NCBI GenBank assembly: GCA_012797715.1 | Contig: JAAZOO010000276.1 | Location: 1 to 7,333 of the forward strand | Direction of reading: 5' to 3' | Length of the DNA: 7,333 nucleotides | Source: Geobacteraceae bacterium | GTDB lineage: Bacteria > Desulfobacterota > Desulfuromonadia > Geobacterales > Geobacteraceae | Shown: positions 6,589 through 7,333 of the stretch, in pieces | Layout: every line of letters begins with the position of its first letter | Numbering within the stretch: the stretch's first letter is position 1 | The notes under the pieces: generated by a model | Seen by the model: the letters and a program-made list of their open reading frames with translations, nothing else | What the model was told of the DNA's origin: nothing | The model's database searches: none | Made by a program: the position numbers and the translations under genes

Positions 6589-7333
<745 letters not shown>

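Overview
The window is about 7.3 kb of GC-rich bacterial chromosome. Apart from a possible gene tail at the left edge, every recognisable gene lies on the minus strand, so transcription runs from right to left. Gene content and protein style (classical TrpB plus a long TrpB2-type protein in one trp cluster, and a bacterial ProRS of the 'GCYGIGIGRT' type) suggest a deltaproteobacterium of the Geobacter/Desulfuromonadales kind. This is inferred from recalled family resemblance, not from a database search.

Layout in transcription order: the 3' part of proS (prolyl-tRNA synthetase, cut by the right edge), then trpG, trpD, a Uma2/DUF820-family gene (a putative PD-(D/E)XK nuclease-fold protein), trpC, trpB2, trpF and trpB. 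All gaps are short (57, 72, 15, -38, 65, 85 and 30 bp) and most starts have a clear Shine-Dalgarno (SD) sequence. The seven genes from trpG to trpB therefore look like one transcription unit, possibly continuing from proS. No gene-free stretch exceeds 100 bp.

The trp genes cover glutamine amide transfer for anthranilate synthesis (TrpG), phosphoribosyl transfer (TrpD), isomerisation (TrpF), indole-glycerol-phosphate synthesis (TrpC) and the final PLP-dependent condensation of indole with serine (TrpB, and probably TrpB2). Two expected partners are missing locally. There is no trpE between proS and trpG, and no trpA directly after trpB, where a GC hairpin and a possible convergent gene end occur. 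Both must be elsewhere if the pathway is complete.

The main points for a second look are the Uma2 gene embedded between trpD and trpC, with its last codons overprinting the trpC start; the two TrpB paralogues without a local TrpA; Ser in place of the usual Asp in the PRPP-loop motif of TrpD; and a 12-bp intercistronic RNA stem between trpB2 and trpF. I found no CRISPR array, tRNA, rRNA, insertion sequence or clear promoter. Most of the window is ordinary core metabolism, and I see no convincing sign of a wholly new system.
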